Below are positions 44,472-53,944 of a stretch of DNA of 64,000 bases, piece after piece (position 1 is the first letter of the stretch; the number at the start of each line of letters is the position of its first letter). This stretch comes from Flavobacterium psychroterrae. GTDB lineage: Bacteria > Bacteroidota > Bacteroidia > Flavobacteriales > Flavobacteriaceae. Under the pieces are notes generated by a model, which saw only the letters and a program-made list of their open reading frames with translations, had not been told where the DNA came from and ran no database searches. Location of the stretch: positions 62,001 to 126,000 of the forward strand of contig NZ_JAGYVZ010000017.1 in the NCBI RefSeq assembly GCF_018380615.1, read 5' to 3'. The translations under genes and the position numbers were made by a program.

Positions 44472-45218
44472 ATGAAACTTACATTAAAAATATGGCGTCA
44501 GAAAAACGCCCAAGATAAAGGGGGAATTGTTGATTACCCAATTGACGGAATCGAACCAGATATGTCTTTCCTTGAAATGCTTGATGTTCTTAACGAACAA
44601 TTGATCAACAAAGGTGAAGAGCCAGTAGCATTTGACCACGATTGTCGTGAAGGAATTTGCGGAATGTGTTCATTATTCATTAACGGAGAAGCACACGGAC
44701 CAGACAGAGGAGTTACAACTTGTCAATTACACATGCGTATGTTTAAAGATGGTGACACGATTTTTATCGAGCCATTTAGAGCAAAAGCTTTCCCGGTAAT
44801 TAAAGATTTAGTAGTTGACAGAAGTTCTTTTGACAGAATTCAACATGCAGGAGGATTTATCTCTGTAAATACTTCAGGAAATACAATTGATGCGAATACA
44901 ATTCCGATTAACAAACACGATGCAGATAAATCATTTGATGCTGCTGCTTGTATTGGTTGTGGAGCTTGTGTTGCAACTTGCAAAAACTCATCGGCAATGT
45001 TGTTCGTTGCTGCAAAAGTATCTCAATATGCTTTATTACCTCAAGGTAAAATTGAAGCAGTTGATCGTGTTTTAAACATGGTTCACCAAATGGATCACGA
45101 AGGTTTTGGTAACTGTACCAATACTGGAGCTTGTGAAGTAGAATGCCCTAAAGGAATTTCTCTTGAAAATATCGCACGTATGAACCGTGAATATTTATCA
45201 GCAAGTTTACAAGGATAA
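44472..45218 (+). CDS. sdhB: Succinate dehydrogenase iron-sulfur subunit
   Basis: 248 residues. It carries electrons from FAD to the quinone site. The [2Fe-2S] cluster motif is [15 protein letters not shown] with the later TTCQLHM. The [4Fe-4S] and [3Fe-4S] ligands are in [16 protein letters not shown] and [16 protein letters not shown]. Last gene of sdhCAB, closed by a terminator. Confidence 0.97.
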   Translation: MKLTLKIWRQKNAQDKGGIVDYPIDGIEPDMSFLEMLDVLNEQLINKGEEPVAFDHDCREGICGMCSLFINGEAHGPDRGVTTCQLHMRMFKDGDTIFIEPFRAKAFPVIKDLVVDRSSFDRIQHAGGFISVNTSGNTIDANTIPINKHDADKSFDAAACIGCGACVATCKNSSAMLFVAAKVSQYALLPQGKIEAVDRVLNMVHQMDHEGFGNCTNTGACEVECPKGISLENIARMNREYLSASLQG

Positions 45219-45242
45219 TCTAAACATATATTTAGTTGATAT

Positions 45243-45278
45243 AAAAACGCATTCATTAAATTGAATGCGTTTTTTTTG
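45243..45278 (+). terminator. Terminator after sdhB
   Basis: AAAAACGCATTCA (45243-45255) pairs with TGAATGCGTTTTT (45262-45274), within a T-tract. Confidence 0.88.
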
Positions 45279-45331
45279 TACTATTTTTACCGCACCTAAA
45301 AATAATATACACCAAAAAAAAATCGTATTAA

Positions 45332-46345
45332 ATGAAAAGAATTTTACTTATTGTAATGCTTGCCCTAAGCATTCAAAATTATGCTCAGGTAGCTGTGACT
45401 CCTTCTTATCGTGGCGCAAATGATCCTTTTGAAAAAGGAGAGCTAGAAAGATTTAAGGCTACAACTACTATTTTTGTATTACCTCAAATTAACAAAAAAG
45501 AAGATTATGAAAAAATCCTGAAAGAAGTCTGGACAGTTACACCATATAAAGTCGTGGAATATAAAGATTTTAAAATGTTAGATTATGCTGATGGAACTTA
45601 TTCAATTGCTGATTTTGACGCAGATATAAAAATAACTTCAAAAGGAACTACGTTTGTTCATACCAATTTTGCTGTAAGAATTTTAGATAAAGAAAAAATC
45701 GATAAGCGATTAAAAAAGTTAAAACCAGACGACAAAAACTATGACCGAAAAATAAAAGAGCTTTTCAGAGAAGATTTAATTTATATTGCGAGAGCTCCTT
45801 TATCTGCTAATGCTGTTTACATAGCTGAGGCAATGAAAGCAAGAACGGATGAAAAAGCACAAATTGTATTTGAAAAAATATATACAGAAAATAGTTTTAC
45901 TAATACCAATTTAGGAATGTTGAAAAATTATTTTCAGGACATTAATCAAATCATTAGCAAAGGAGAACATAGCGGGCTTTATGATGATTTTACAAAACCG
46001 GAAATTAAAAATTTAAAAGAAGCTACACTTTATATTCCTGAGGCATATATGATGGAGTTTAGTCCTTGGAAAATTACTGATAAACTTAGAGATGAAAAGG
46101 ATCTTAAAAAACTTTTAGAAGATTATAAATATAAGTATCAGTTTATAAAAGATGAGGATTTGCAAAAGAAGATTTTAAATAATGAAGACATCTATTATTT
46201 AAGATATGTGAGTATGAATGCAAACAAATATCTACAAGTTGTAAATGCAAAAACTGGATCACCTGCGTATTATTTTTATGGCGGCGGAAGTTACAATCTA
46301 AAAGATGATGATTTTGAAGATTTAAGTAAAGCTATAAGCAAATAA
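45332..46345 (+). CDS. Exported protein of unknown function
   Basis: 337 residues with a signal peptide (MKRILLIVMLALSIQNYAQ). No family recognised. The mature part is rich in Lys and Asp, with an early strand-helix part (TTTIFVLPQINKKEDYEKIL, VWTVTPYKVVEYKDF), a charged helix (EKIDKRLKKLKPDDKNYDRK) and a final strand-rich region (RYVSMNANKYLQVVNAKTGS, PAYYFYGGGSYN). It lies 113 bp beyond sdhB, past a terminator, and ends at its own terminator. Likely periplasmic or surface. Confidence 0.72.
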   Translation: MKRILLIVMLALSIQNYAQVAVTPSYRGANDPFEKGELERFKATTTIFVLPQINKKEDYEKILKEVWTVTPYKVVEYKDFKMLDYADGTYSIADFDADIKITSKGTTFVHTNFAVRILDKEKIDKRLKKLKPDDKNYDRKIKELFREDLIYIARAPLSANAVYIAEAMKARTDEKAQIVFEKIYTENSFTNTNLGMLKNYFQDINQIISKGEHSGLYDDFTKPEIKNLKEATLYIPEAYMMEFSPWKITDKLRDEKDLKKLLEDYKYKYQFIKDEDLQKKILNNEDIYYLRYVSMNANKYLQVVNAKTGSPAYYFYGGGSYNLKDDDFEDLSKAISK

Positions 46346-46363
46346 TTTCTACGAAATTTAAAT

Positions 46364-46396
46364 AAAAAGCATTCGCGGTGGCGAATGCTTTTTTTT
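46364..46396. terminator. Bidirectional terminator before the hexosaminidase gene
   Basis: AGCATTCGC (46368-46376) pairs with GCGAATGCT (46381-46389), loop GGTG, with A5 upstream and T-run downstream. It serves both convergent genes. Confidence 0.88.
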
Positions 46397-46401
46397 ATAT
46401 C

Positions 46402-48705
46402 CTATTCATAGTACAATTGCGAAGCAATAATTTCTTGTTTTTCGTTTCCTTCCTGCTGGATAAAACAACTTAAAGTAGTCCCGCCAATCTGATCAAAATA
46501 ACTAATGTTCAATTTGTGAAAACCTTTTTCGAGTTTTACGACTCCGTAAGCTTCGTTGAGCCAATGAATGCCATCGTTATTAACCACTAATTCATTATCG
46601 ATAAAAAGCTTAGACCCGTCGTCTGAAAGCGTCGAAATGGTATAATTTGCCGTTTCTGCGATATAGACATATCCGTCAAATTTTAAGCCGATATAACGCT
46701 CTGTTTTTGATTTCCATTTTTCACTTCTAACTGCGCCTTCAAAAATACCCGAATTAATAGGTTTTATTAATTCTAGATCTTGTACTTGTTGGAATGATGT
46801 TCCTGTGTAATAATCAAATTTCAAACCTTTCTTCGTTGGTTTTATGGCTAAGGCCGATTTTAGATCTGGGTTTCTAACCAGTATTTTATTGATAGAACTT
46901 TTTCTTCCGCTCGGACTGATTTGAACGGTTTTGATAATTCGATATTCTCCTTTCGGAATATTTATCGTTACAGGCTTTGTATAAAGTTCTGCAGTTTCAT
47001 CCGGATTATAACCGTCAATCGTGTAGAAAATTTGTCCGTTTTTGATGGTTGGTTTTAAATCCAAAACATATTTATATGCGATTAAAGCGGTTTCGGTCGA
47101 GCCGAAAGGAGTTGGAACTTTGTATAATCTTTTTTGAGTTTCCAGTTTTTCTAAATGATAAGGAATTTGGTTCAAAATAAAATGATTGTAATTTTTGTTT
47201 TGAGGTTCTGTCCAGGCAATTTCTGCTAAGGCAAATACTCGTGGATAAAGCTGATAATTTAATTTAGCCGGACTTGTTATATATTCTGACCAAAGATTAG
47301 ACTGAACACCCATAATGTATTTTTGTTCATCCACCGTTAAGCTATCAACAGGAGTTGGATTGTAATTGTATATTTTGTCAACCGTAATTAGTCTTCCTAC
47401 GGTTAAAGGTTCCTGTGGTGAATAGCCTTGGTTATAATCCAGATAAAGAACTTGTTCCGGATTCATGATTACATTATGCTTTTGTTTTGCTGCGCTAATT
47501 CCGCCCGATTCACCTCGCCATGACATTACAGCTGCGTTTGGTGCGAGCCCGCCTTCGAGCATTTCATCCCAGCCTAAAATTTGTCTTCCGTGTGCATTTA
47601 GGAATTTTTCTATTCGGGTGGTCAGGTAACTTTGTAATTCGTGTTCGTTTTTTAATCCTAAATCTTTGATTCGTTTTTGGCAATTCGGGCATTCTTTCCA
47701 TCTTGTTTTCGGACATTCGTCTCCGCCAATATGAATATATTTACTCGGAAACAAAGCGATAACTTCAGTTAGAACATCTTCTAAAAAAGTAAAGGTTTCC
47801 TCTTTTCCAGCGCAGAAAATATCATCAAAAACACCCCAATATTCTATAACTTTATATTGACGATCCGGAAAACAGGATAAATTTGGATAAGCCGTAACGG
47901 CTGCAGTTGCATGACCGGGCATTTCGATTTCCGGAATAATATTAACATAATGATCTTCGGCAAATTTCACGACGTCTTTGATTTCTTCCTGAGTATAAAA
48001 ACCTCCGTACGGATTTCCATCAAAAAAATAGGGTGATCTTTCGAATTTATTTCCCACTAAAGTCTGTGCTCTTTTTGAACCTACTTCAGTTAGTTTTGGA
48101 TACTTTTTTATCTCAATTCTCCATCCCTGATCGTCCGTTAAATGCCAGTGAAAGTTATTTAACTTATAACTGGACATTTGTGCTATAAAATCTTTTATAA
48201 CATCGACGGAGAAAAAATGACGGCAAACATCCAGATGAAGCCCGCGGTAGTTGTATCTGGGCTCATCTTCGATCGTTAGGCAAGGCAATTTTACTTCCTC
48301 ATTTTTTGGTTTATTGGGTAAAAGCTGTAATAAACTCTGAACTGCATAAAATAATCCTTCCTCGCTTCCTGTAACGGTAATTTTTTTAGGCGTAATATTG
48401 ATTTTATACGCTTCTTTTTTTAAAGATGAAGACGGATTTTTGGTAATGAACAAAACTTCAACATTGCTTTTTTTATTTATTAAATTTGAGTTTATGGCAG
48501 CTTCGAAAATTTGTGCCGTTTTGAATTCTTTTGCACTGAATTTATGATTCTCAAAAACAACTTTTATTTTTCCGTTTAAACGAATGCTATCTCCGGTTGC
48601 TTTATATGAATTTGGAGCAGGAATTATAGTAGTATTATCAGAAGAAGTTTGAGCGTTCCCAAAGTAATAACAAAATATCAAAAAGAGGAGTATACGTTTG
48701 TGCAT
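46402..48705 (-). CDS. GH20 beta-N-acetylhexosaminidase with C-terminal PA14 domain
   Basis: 767 residues with a signal peptide (MHKRILLFLIFCYYFGNAQ). It hydrolyses terminal beta-N-acetylhexosamine residues in the periplasm or outside. The N-terminal GH20b domain precedes the catalytic TIM barrel, which begins with RGLHLDVCRHFFS and holds NNFHWHLTDDQGWRIEI, IPEIEMPGHATAAV and the catalytic Asp-Glu pair in HIGGDECPK (Asp 329, Glu 330). A chitobiase-type C-terminal region follows, and finally a PA14-type carbohydrate-binding domain (YIAETANYTISTLSDDGSKL to DQIGGTTL). The divergent DeoR gene lies about 190 bp away. The shared intergenic region holds a TGCA-N7-TGCA motif also seen upstream of susC. 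Confidence 0.95.
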   Translation of the reverse strand: MHKRILLFLIFCYYFGNAQTSSDNTTIIPAPNSYKATGDSIRLNGKIKVVFENHKFSAKEFKTAQIFEAAINSNLINKKSNVEVLFITKNPSSSLKKEAYKINITPKKITVTGSEEGLFYAVQSLLQLLPNKPKNEEVKLPCLTIEDEPRYNYRGLHLDVCRHFFSVDVIKDFIAQMSSYKLNNFHWHLTDDQGWRIEIKKYPKLTEVGSKRAQTLVGNKFERSPYFFDGNPYGGFYTQEEIKDVVKFAEDHYVNIIPEIEMPGHATAAVTAYPNLSCFPDRQYKVIEYWGVFDDIFCAGKEETFTFLEDVLTEVIALFPSKYIHIGGDECPKTRWKECPNCQKRIKDLGLKNEHELQSYLTTRIEKFLNAHGRQILGWDEMLEGGLAPNAAVMSWRGESGGISAAKQKHNVIMNPEQVLYLDYNQGYSPQEPLTVGRLITVDKIYNYNPTPVDSLTVDEQKYIMGVQSNLWSEYITSPAKLNYQLYPRVFALAEIAWTEPQNKNYNHFILNQIPYHLEKLETQKRLYKVPTPFGSTETALIAYKYVLDLKPTIKNGQIFYTIDGYNPDETAELYTKPVTINIPKGEYRIIKTVQISPSGRKSSINKILVRNPDLKSALAIKPTKKGLKFDYYTGTSFQQVQDLELIKPINSGIFEGAVRSEKWKSKTERYIGLKFDGYVYIAETANYTISTLSDDGSKLFIDNELVVNNDGIHWLNEAYGVVKLEKGFHKLNISYFDQIGGTTLSCFIQQEGNEKQEIIASQLYYE

Positions 48706-48754
48706 GGTTGCTTTTTTGGTTTGTTAAACAAATTTATGTTTTGTATGTTAAGTT

Positions 48755-48769
48755 TGCATTTTTTTTGCA
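48755..48769. promoter_or_regulatory. TGCA-N7-TGCA operator candidate (hexosaminidase/DeoR region)
   Basis: TGCATTTTTTTTGCA is a 15-bp palindromic motif with the same arms and spacing as two copies upstream of susC (61047-61061 and 61067-61081). It lies in the intergenic region of a divergent hydrolase and regulator, as an operator would. Confidence 0.5.
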
Positions 48770-48866
48770 AAACTTATTTGTCTTTAAATGTCTTTAAAAT
48801 AGCGCAATTAACTTTTTCATCACTTAGTGTTGTAATTTGTTTCGCAATAATATTGCATTTATTGTT

Positions 48867-48874
48867 TACATTTG
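48867..48874 (+). promoter_or_regulatory. -7 promoter box of the DeoR regulator gene
   Basis: TACATTTG is an exact match, ending 21 nt before the ATG at 48896. A TTG start at 48872 would overlap this box and is rejected. Confidence 0.55.
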
Positions 48875-48895
48875 TTCCAACAAAAACATATTTGC

Positions 48896-49675
48896 ATGAA
48901 TACTGATAATGAAGTGGTGAATTACACCAAGGAAGAGCGTAAAAATCTTATTCTAAAAGAGATAAATTTGCATACCCGTGTAAGTTTTGAAACACTTTCG
49001 GCAAAATTATTTGTTTCAGAAGATACTGTGAGACGTGATATTAACGAACTTGAATCAGAATCTTTATTGATTAAGGTAAAAGGCGGTGCGATGACAAAAG
49101 CATATCACCATTCTTCGACTAATAATCAAACTTATGCAGGTGAATCTAAGCAAATCATTGCGCAAAAAACCTTAGGATTACTTCATGACGGAATGGTTTT
49201 GTTAATTGGTGGAGGAACTACAATTCGTGAGTTCATCCGTTTGATTCCTGATGATTTAAATCTTACTATTTTTACCGTTACCGTTTTGTCAGCCGTTGAA
49301 CTTCTGGACAAACCCAATGTTAAAATTATTATGATTGGCGGTAGCATTTCGTCTTATAGTCAAATGTGTGTGAGCGGTGATGTCTATAATCAGTTGGCTA
49401 ATATCAAAGTCGATTTGTTAATATTAGGAACCAATGCTCTTGATATCGAAGGTGGTTTCTCAGATTCTGATTGGGAAACCGTTCAGGTAAAAAAAGCAAT
49501 GATTCAGGCTTCTGAAAAAACAGCGATTCTTACTATTTCTGAAAAACTGGATACAGTTCTAAAAATGAAAATTGCCAACTTATCCGAGGTTGATTACGTT
49601 GTCACGGAAGTTGATCCAAACGACGAAAAATTACAATCGTATAAGAAGGCAGTTCCCAGTTTAGTTTTTATTTAA
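48896..49675 (+). CDS. DeoR-family transcription regulator
   Basis: 259 residues. The N-terminal winged helix-turn-helix has the family signature VSFETLSAKLFVSEDTVRRD and LIKVKGGA (residues about 15-65). The C-terminal DeoR sensor domain (a ribose-5-phosphate-isomerase-like fold that binds phosphorylated sugars) has GMVLLIGGGTTIREF, IMIGGSISSYSQMCVSG, DLLILGTNALDIEGGFSD and LTISEKLD. Members repress carbohydrate catabolic genes until a phosphosugar binds. The gene is divergent from the hexosaminidase gene and lies just before the catabolic run of minus-strand genes. The TGCA-N7-TGCA motifs near both are its likely operator. Confidence 0.93.
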   Translation: MNTDNEVVNYTKEERKNLILKEINLHTRVSFETLSAKLFVSEDTVRRDINELESESLLIKVKGGAMTKAYHHSSTNNQTYAGESKQIIAQKTLGLLHDGMVLLIGGGTTIREFIRLIPDDLNLTIFTVTVLSAVELLDKPNVKIIMIGGSISSYSQMCVSGDVYNQLANIKVDLLILGTNALDIEGGFSDSDWETVQVKKAMIQASEKTAILTISEKLDTVLKMKIANLSEVDYVVTEVDPNDEKLQSYKKAVPSLVFI

Positions 49676-49721
49676 TATGACTATACGTGGCAAATACCAA
49701 ACCAAAATAATATAAAAAAGC

Positions 49722-49860
49722 TTGCCACGAATTTCTCGAATTACCCCGAATTACTTAATTATACAGATTAGCAAATCTGTATAAATCTGTGCAATTTAGG
49801 ACTAGTTTTTTAAGCAGTTTCAAAATAAAAATTCGAGAAAATTCGAGAAATTTGTGGCAA
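49722..49860. repeat. Inverted repeat between the DeoR gene and the dipeptidase gene
   Basis: Arms of 21 bp at 49722-49742 and 49840-49860 match at all but one position (TTGCCAC-ATTTCTCGAATT type). The interior has direct repeats of AATCTGTATAAATCTGT. No gene. It is the 3' flank of both convergent genes and may help stop transcription. Confidence 0.65.
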
Positions 49861-49899
49861 AAAAACAAGTTTGATATTCTTTGCAGACTGCCATATTAG

Positions 49900-50970
49900 T
49901 TAATCCCAATTTTTTATTAAGAAATTGATCCAGTTCTGGTGAAAGATTTTATCCAAATCGTCATCAGAATAGCCATTGTTTTTAAAAATCAGAACTAATT
50001 TTTGTAAATCGGCAATCGTATCTAAATCATGCGGACCTTGTTCTGTGCCAAAGGCACCGTCAAGATCAGAACCTATACCAATATGATTTGCATTTCCGGC
50101 CAATTGGCAAATGTGATCCATGTGTTTGAAAATACTTTCCAGATTGCAATTCGTGCCTTTTGGAGTCGAAACGCCTCGTTCCCAATACGGGACTAACATC
50201 CACGCATCTAAAGCTCCGCCAATAACTGCTCCGCGAGAAATTAAAGCCTGAATCATTTCATCGCTATATTGACGGTTATGATCAACCAAACTTCTGCAAT
50301 TGTTATGACTTGCCCAAACAGGCCCGTTATAATGATCTAAAGCCTGCCAAAAAGCATCGTCGCATAAATGCGTTGCATCCAGAATAATATTCAAACGCTC
50401 CATTTCTTTCAATAAATCAAGTCCGTTTTGTTGCATTTTTCCGGTTGCGTCCGTTCCGTTTGCGTAACGTCCGGGTCCGTAATGCGCAGGTCCAATCGCG
50501 CGCAATCCGTAATTGTATGCTTTTTCTAAATACGAAACATCAATAATAGAATCAGCACCTTCCAGACTCAAAATATAACCAATAGGTTTTTTATCGTTTG
50601 GCGTTCCGTCATTCCATAAATCTATTTGTTTTAGTAATGATTTTTTGTCGGTAATTGCTGTAATTTCTCCGGCTTCTTCCATTGCTTTGTACCACGCCAA
50701 TTGTCCCTGAGTTTGTGCCCAGGCTTGTTCAGGAGAATTCCAACCCGGAATAATGCTGTCAGGTTTTACAAATCTTGCAATTTGAGTTGCCACAACAATA
50801 CCAATATTACCGCGTCGTAAATCAGGAAAAGAAACCGTAGCGCGTTCGCGATCTGGTTTGTCTGTCATTCCTTTTTCGAGATGGCGCAACGTGGGAACAT
50901 CATTTCTTAAATCTCTGTTCCATTCCATCGCATTCATGCTCAGGTCTAAATGGGCGTCTATTATAAACAT
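49900..50970 (-). CDS. M19 membrane-dipeptidase family metallohydrolase
   Basis: 356 residues from ATG 50970; the frame runs on to 51021, but the conserved start MFIIDAHLDL should lie near the N-terminus. The amidohydrolase-fold dinuclear metal site is complete: HxD (His 7, Asp 9), the bridging Glu in LSLEGADS, His in DATHLCDDAFW and in ASHNNCRSLVDHNR, and Asp in IGIGSDLDGAFG. M19 enzymes cleave dipeptides, often with a D-residue at the second position, and some act on other amide substrates. No signal peptide is seen, so it is probably cytoplasmic. Last of the minus-strand catabolic genes; 127 bp separate it from the PLP-enzyme gene. Confidence 0.93.
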   Translation of the reverse strand: MFIIDAHLDLSMNAMEWNRDLRNDVPTLRHLEKGMTDKPDRERATVSFPDLRRGNIGIVVATQIARFVKPDSIIPGWNSPEQAWAQTQGQLAWYKAMEEAGEITAITDKKSLLKQIDLWNDGTPNDKKPIGYILSLEGADSIIDVSYLEKAYNYGLRAIGPAHYGPGRYANGTDATGKMQQNGLDLLKEMERLNIILDATHLCDDAFWQALDHYNGPVWASHNNCRSLVDHNRQYSDEMIQALISRGAVIGGALDAWMLVPYWERGVSTPKGTNCNLESIFKHMDHICQLAGNANHIGIGSDLDGAFGTEQGPHDLDTIADLQKLVLIFKNNGYSDDDLDKIFHQNWINFLIKNWD

Positions 50971-51097
50971 AGTATTATTTTTTAAGGCACAAAGTTCCAA
51001 AGGCTCAGAGGTTTTATACAAGTGTTATTATGAGATCTCTTCTCTTTCTTCTTCGCTCTATTTTCTATTCTTTTTCCTTTATTCTCTTTTTTTGCTG

Positions 51098-52213
51098 CTA
51101 GATATTAATTTTTCTGCTGCGGGCAACAACCTGCCATTGATCGCAAATTTCATGCGCTGCATTTACCACCTGAACCGAATCATAAAGGGCGCAAGTTGGG
51201 CAAACATGATAAGGCTCGGCATAAATCGTGTCGCCAATAGCATACTCGTTTTTTCCTCTGTTTTCTATAATCAAATGTTCTTCTGAATGTGCCGTTGGGA
51301 TTAGATTTTCATCATTTAAAATCAATAATCTTTTATCAATAGGACTTTCAGAAGCCACAGCTTTGTATCCAATATCAATACAAAATGTAGTACTCGTTGG
51401 TTTTGAAATTAAGGTTCCAACAATAACCAAAGCCGGTTCAAAATTTTGTTCCGGTAAATGAATTTGATAATTTGAATCCCAAAAAACAAAAGTTCCGGGA
51501 CTTGATTCTACATTTTTTTCTGATGAATAAAACGGAAATGTATTTGAACCTCCGGCGACAATTTTTAGTTTATAATCTAAATTCTGCTCTACTTCCTTAA
51601 TCTTTTCATTGATGCTGAAAAAGGCATTTGAAGCCGCAGCAATTCGTTCGTCCAGATCGCCTTTTAAATGACCATCATAAATATGAATTCCTGTAAAGTG
51701 AAGATTCTTTAAGTGAATAATGGCAATAATCAACGCACTCCAATTTTCAGAAGTTGAAAACCCGGTTCTGTTCATTCCGGTATTGAGATCCAGATAAACA
51801 GTAAGTTTCAAATTATTTTTCTCCGCAATTTCATTTAAGGCTTTCGCCGATTCAAAATTGTCAACAATAGTCGAAAAAGCAGTATTTGGATATTTTTGAA
51901 TCAATGAAATCCATCTTTCTTTTTTTACTCCAACGGGCTGATAGGCGAGAAGCACATCTGAAATTTCATGTATGGCAGAAAGTTCAGCTTCGGCAATTGT
52001 AGCACATTTTATTTTATTGATGTTGTAGGTTTTAAATAAATCCAGAATCTCACCAATTTTATGTGTCTTTATATGCGGTCGTAAATTTTGAGTTTCGCCA
52101 TTTACGGATTCAATTAAACGCTCAATATTTGACTGAATACGATCTTCGTAAACAGCTAAAAATGGCGTATCAACGCGGATTTCGGAATTAATTTTCCACC
52201 AATTGTCTTGCAT
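51098..52213 (-). CDS. D-threonine aldolase/D-serine dehydratase-like PLP enzyme (fold type III)
   Basis: 371 residues. The alanine-racemase-like barrel with the PLP lysine is seen in RPHIKTHK (Lys 49). The metal-binding pair typical of D-threonine aldolase and zinc D-serine dehydratase is in EPYHVCPT (His 336, Cys 338), and GGSNTFPFY is a PLP-phosphate loop. The family eliminates or cleaves D-configured 3-hydroxy amino acids. Downstream products enter 2-keto-3-deoxygluconate metabolism here: KDPG aldolase and KDG kinase genes lie 5 and then 9 bp upstream in the same operon. The likely substrate is thus a D-3-hydroxy amino acid, possibly D-glucosaminate or another 2-amino-2-deoxy-aldonate, which would be deaminated to KDG. 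That substrate is inferred. Confidence 0.9.
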   Translation of the reverse strand: MQDNWWKINSEIRVDTPFLAVYEDRIQSNIERLIESVNGETQNLRPHIKTHKIGEILDLFKTYNINKIKCATIAEAELSAIHEISDVLLAYQPVGVKKERWISLIQKYPNTAFSTIVDNFESAKALNEIAEKNNLKLTVYLDLNTGMNRTGFSTSENWSALIIAIIHLKNLHFTGIHIYDGHLKGDLDERIAAASNAFFSINEKIKEVEQNLDYKLKIVAGGSNTFPFYSSEKNVESSPGTFVFWDSNYQIHLPEQNFEPALVIVGTLISKPTSTTFCIDIGYKAVASESPIDKRLLILNDENLIPTAHSEEHLIIENRGKNEYAIGDTIYAEPYHVCPTCALYDSVQVVNAAHEICDQWQVVARSRKINI

Positions 52214-52218
52214 AACTT

Positions 52219-52866
52219 TTAGTTTCTGGTTTTTTCTACAACTTCAATTAAATTTTGAAAAGCGTTTAATGATTCTTCATAACTTAAGTTCAAAAGCATT
52301 TCTTTCGAAAATAAATTAGAACCAATTCCCACACAAACGACTCCGGATTTGAACCATGATTTCAAATTGCTTTCTTCAAGCGTTACGCCTCCGGTTGGCA
52401 TTATTTTCAAATTTGGGAAAGGTGCTCTAATGGCTTTTACATATCCTGGACCGCCAATTTTATCGGCTGGAAAAAGCTTTACAATTTCGGCTCCTAATTT
52501 ATTAGCGTGCAGTATTTCATTTAAAGTCGCAGCGCCGGGAATCCAGTAAATATTATTTTTGAAACAATAATTGCCAATCTCTAAATCAGTGTGAGGGCAA
52601 ACAATACAATCTGCTCCTAATTGATGAAAAGTTTCAGCATCATCAACACTTAAAATCGATCCAACAGCTATTTTAACATCAAGATTATTCGCTTTTTTAA
52701 AGGCGATCATTTGAGTAAAAACTTCTTTAGCGTTATCTGCACGAGCAGCAAACTCGATAATTTTTATGCCAGCATCAGCCGCCGATTGTAATACAATCTG
52801 TGCGGTTTCAATATTGATTTGTGTTACTAACGGAAGTACGCCTTGTGCTTTTAAAATGCTGTACAT
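52219..52866 (-). CDS. eda: KDPG/KHG aldolase
   Basis: 215 residues, class I aldolase that splits 2-keto-3-deoxy-6-phosphogluconate into pyruvate and glyceraldehyde-3-phosphate (and 4-hydroxy-2-oxoglutarate). Catalytic Schiff-base Lys 130 is in IVKLFPADKIGG, the catalytic Glu in IIEFAARA (Glu 38), and the phosphate loop is PTGGVTLEES. Its start lies 9 bp after the kinase gene and its end 5 bp before the PLP-enzyme gene, so all three are one transcription unit. Confidence 0.95.
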   Translation of the reverse strand: MYSILKAQGVLPLVTQINIETAQIVLQSAADAGIKIIEFAARADNAKEVFTQMIAFKKANNLDVKIAVGSILSVDDAETFHQLGADCIVCPHTDLEIGNYCFKNNIYWIPGAATLNEILHANKLGAEIVKLFPADKIGGPGYVKAIRAPFPNLKIMPTGGVTLEESNLKSWFKSGVVCVGIGSNLFSKEMLLNLSYEESLNAFQNLIEVVEKTRN

Positions 52867-52875
52867 ATTCTTTAT

Positions 52876-53904
52876 TTATCTGTTAATTCTATTACTTGAG
52901 CCGTTTTTAATAAAATGACTTATCTCATTCAGACTTGTTATGGCAAAATCTCCGTGAATACTTTGTTTGATGACGCCGCAAGCCGTTGCCCATTCGATAC
53001 ATTCTTGTCCGGAAAATTTATGGGATAATCCATATAATAATCCTGCATTGAAAGCGTCTCCGGAACCAATTTGGTCTGTTACAACGTGTATTTTATGTTC
53101 TTGTGTCTGATAAAAATTGCCTTCATGAATCAATAAACCTTTGTATAAATGTGCAGGTCCGTCTGATTTTCTAAAACTCATTGCCAGTGTTTTTAGAAAA
53201 GGCATTTTTGCTTTTAATAATTCAAATGTTTTATGAAAACGATCTTCGTCTGAATCTTTGTTATCCGTTTTTATTCCAAAATAAATTTCAATCGCATCTA
53301 GATCAGCAACGGTAATTGTGCTGTATTGCAGCAAGTCCGGCATAATCTCCGATGGATGTTTTCCGTATTGCCATAATTTTGATCGAAAGTTAAAATCAGA
53401 AGAAATTGGCAAACCTTTTTTGTGTGCTGCAAGAATCGCTTCTTTACAAGCTAATCCTGCTTCATTAGAAGCTCCCGGACTGATTCCCGACCAATGAAAA
53501 TGAGTAATATCAGCTAAAGCCAAATCCCAATTAATCTGATCTTTTTGAATGGTAGCGAATGAAGAATTGCTTCGGTCGTAAATAACCTGCGATTGCCTGA
53601 TTTGATTTCCGGCTTCGACAAAATACAATCCTAAACGTTCTCCGCCATAAACACATTTTGAAGTATTGACTTTGTATTTCTGAAGCTCGTTTAAGGCTAA
53701 TTGTGCTAAATCATTCTGCGGTAATCGAGTAATATAATCGGTTTGAATACCGAGTTGAGAAAGTAAAACACAAACATTTGCTTCGGCACCGCCAACATGT
53801 ACTTTTATTTCGTTGGCCTGCGTAAACCTATTTCCATCAGCAACACTCATCCGAAGTAATAATTCTCCAAAAGTTGCAATTCTAGTTTGTGGTGTTGTAT
53901 TCAT
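52876..53904 (-). CDS. kdgK: PfkB-family sugar kinase, probably 2-keto-3-deoxygluconate kinase
   Basis: 342 residues from ATG 53904 (the frame continues to 53949, but conserved sequence starts at TRIATFGELLLRMS). It phosphorylates a sugar acid at C6 in the cytoplasm. Ribokinase-fold motifs: VHVGGAEANVCVLLSQLG with the substrate-binding GG, DFNFRSKLW, and the catalytic DQIGSGDAFNAG (Asp 283). Its neighbour, KDPG aldolase, strongly points to 2-keto-3-deoxygluconate as substrate. First gene of a tight three-gene unit with eda and the PLP enzyme. A tandem palindromic repeat lies directly upstream. Confidence 0.92.
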   Translation of the reverse strand: MNTTPQTRIATFGELLLRMSVADGNRFTQANEIKVHVGGAEANVCVLLSQLGIQTDYITRLPQNDLAQLALNELQKYKVNTSKCVYGGERLGLYFVEAGNQIRQSQVIYDRSNSSFATIQKDQINWDLALADITHFHWSGISPGASNEAGLACKEAILAAHKKGLPISSDFNFRSKLWQYGKHPSEIMPDLLQYSTITVADLDAIEIYFGIKTDNKDSDEDRFHKTFELLKAKMPFLKTLAMSFRKSDGPAHLYKGLLIHEGNFYQTQEHKIHVVTDQIGSGDAFNAGLLYGLSHKFSGQECIEWATACGVIKQSIHGDFAITSLNEISHFIKNGSSNRINR

Positions 53905-53944
53905 GGTTATTGTTTTTTTTCCAAAGATTTCAAATAATTTTTTT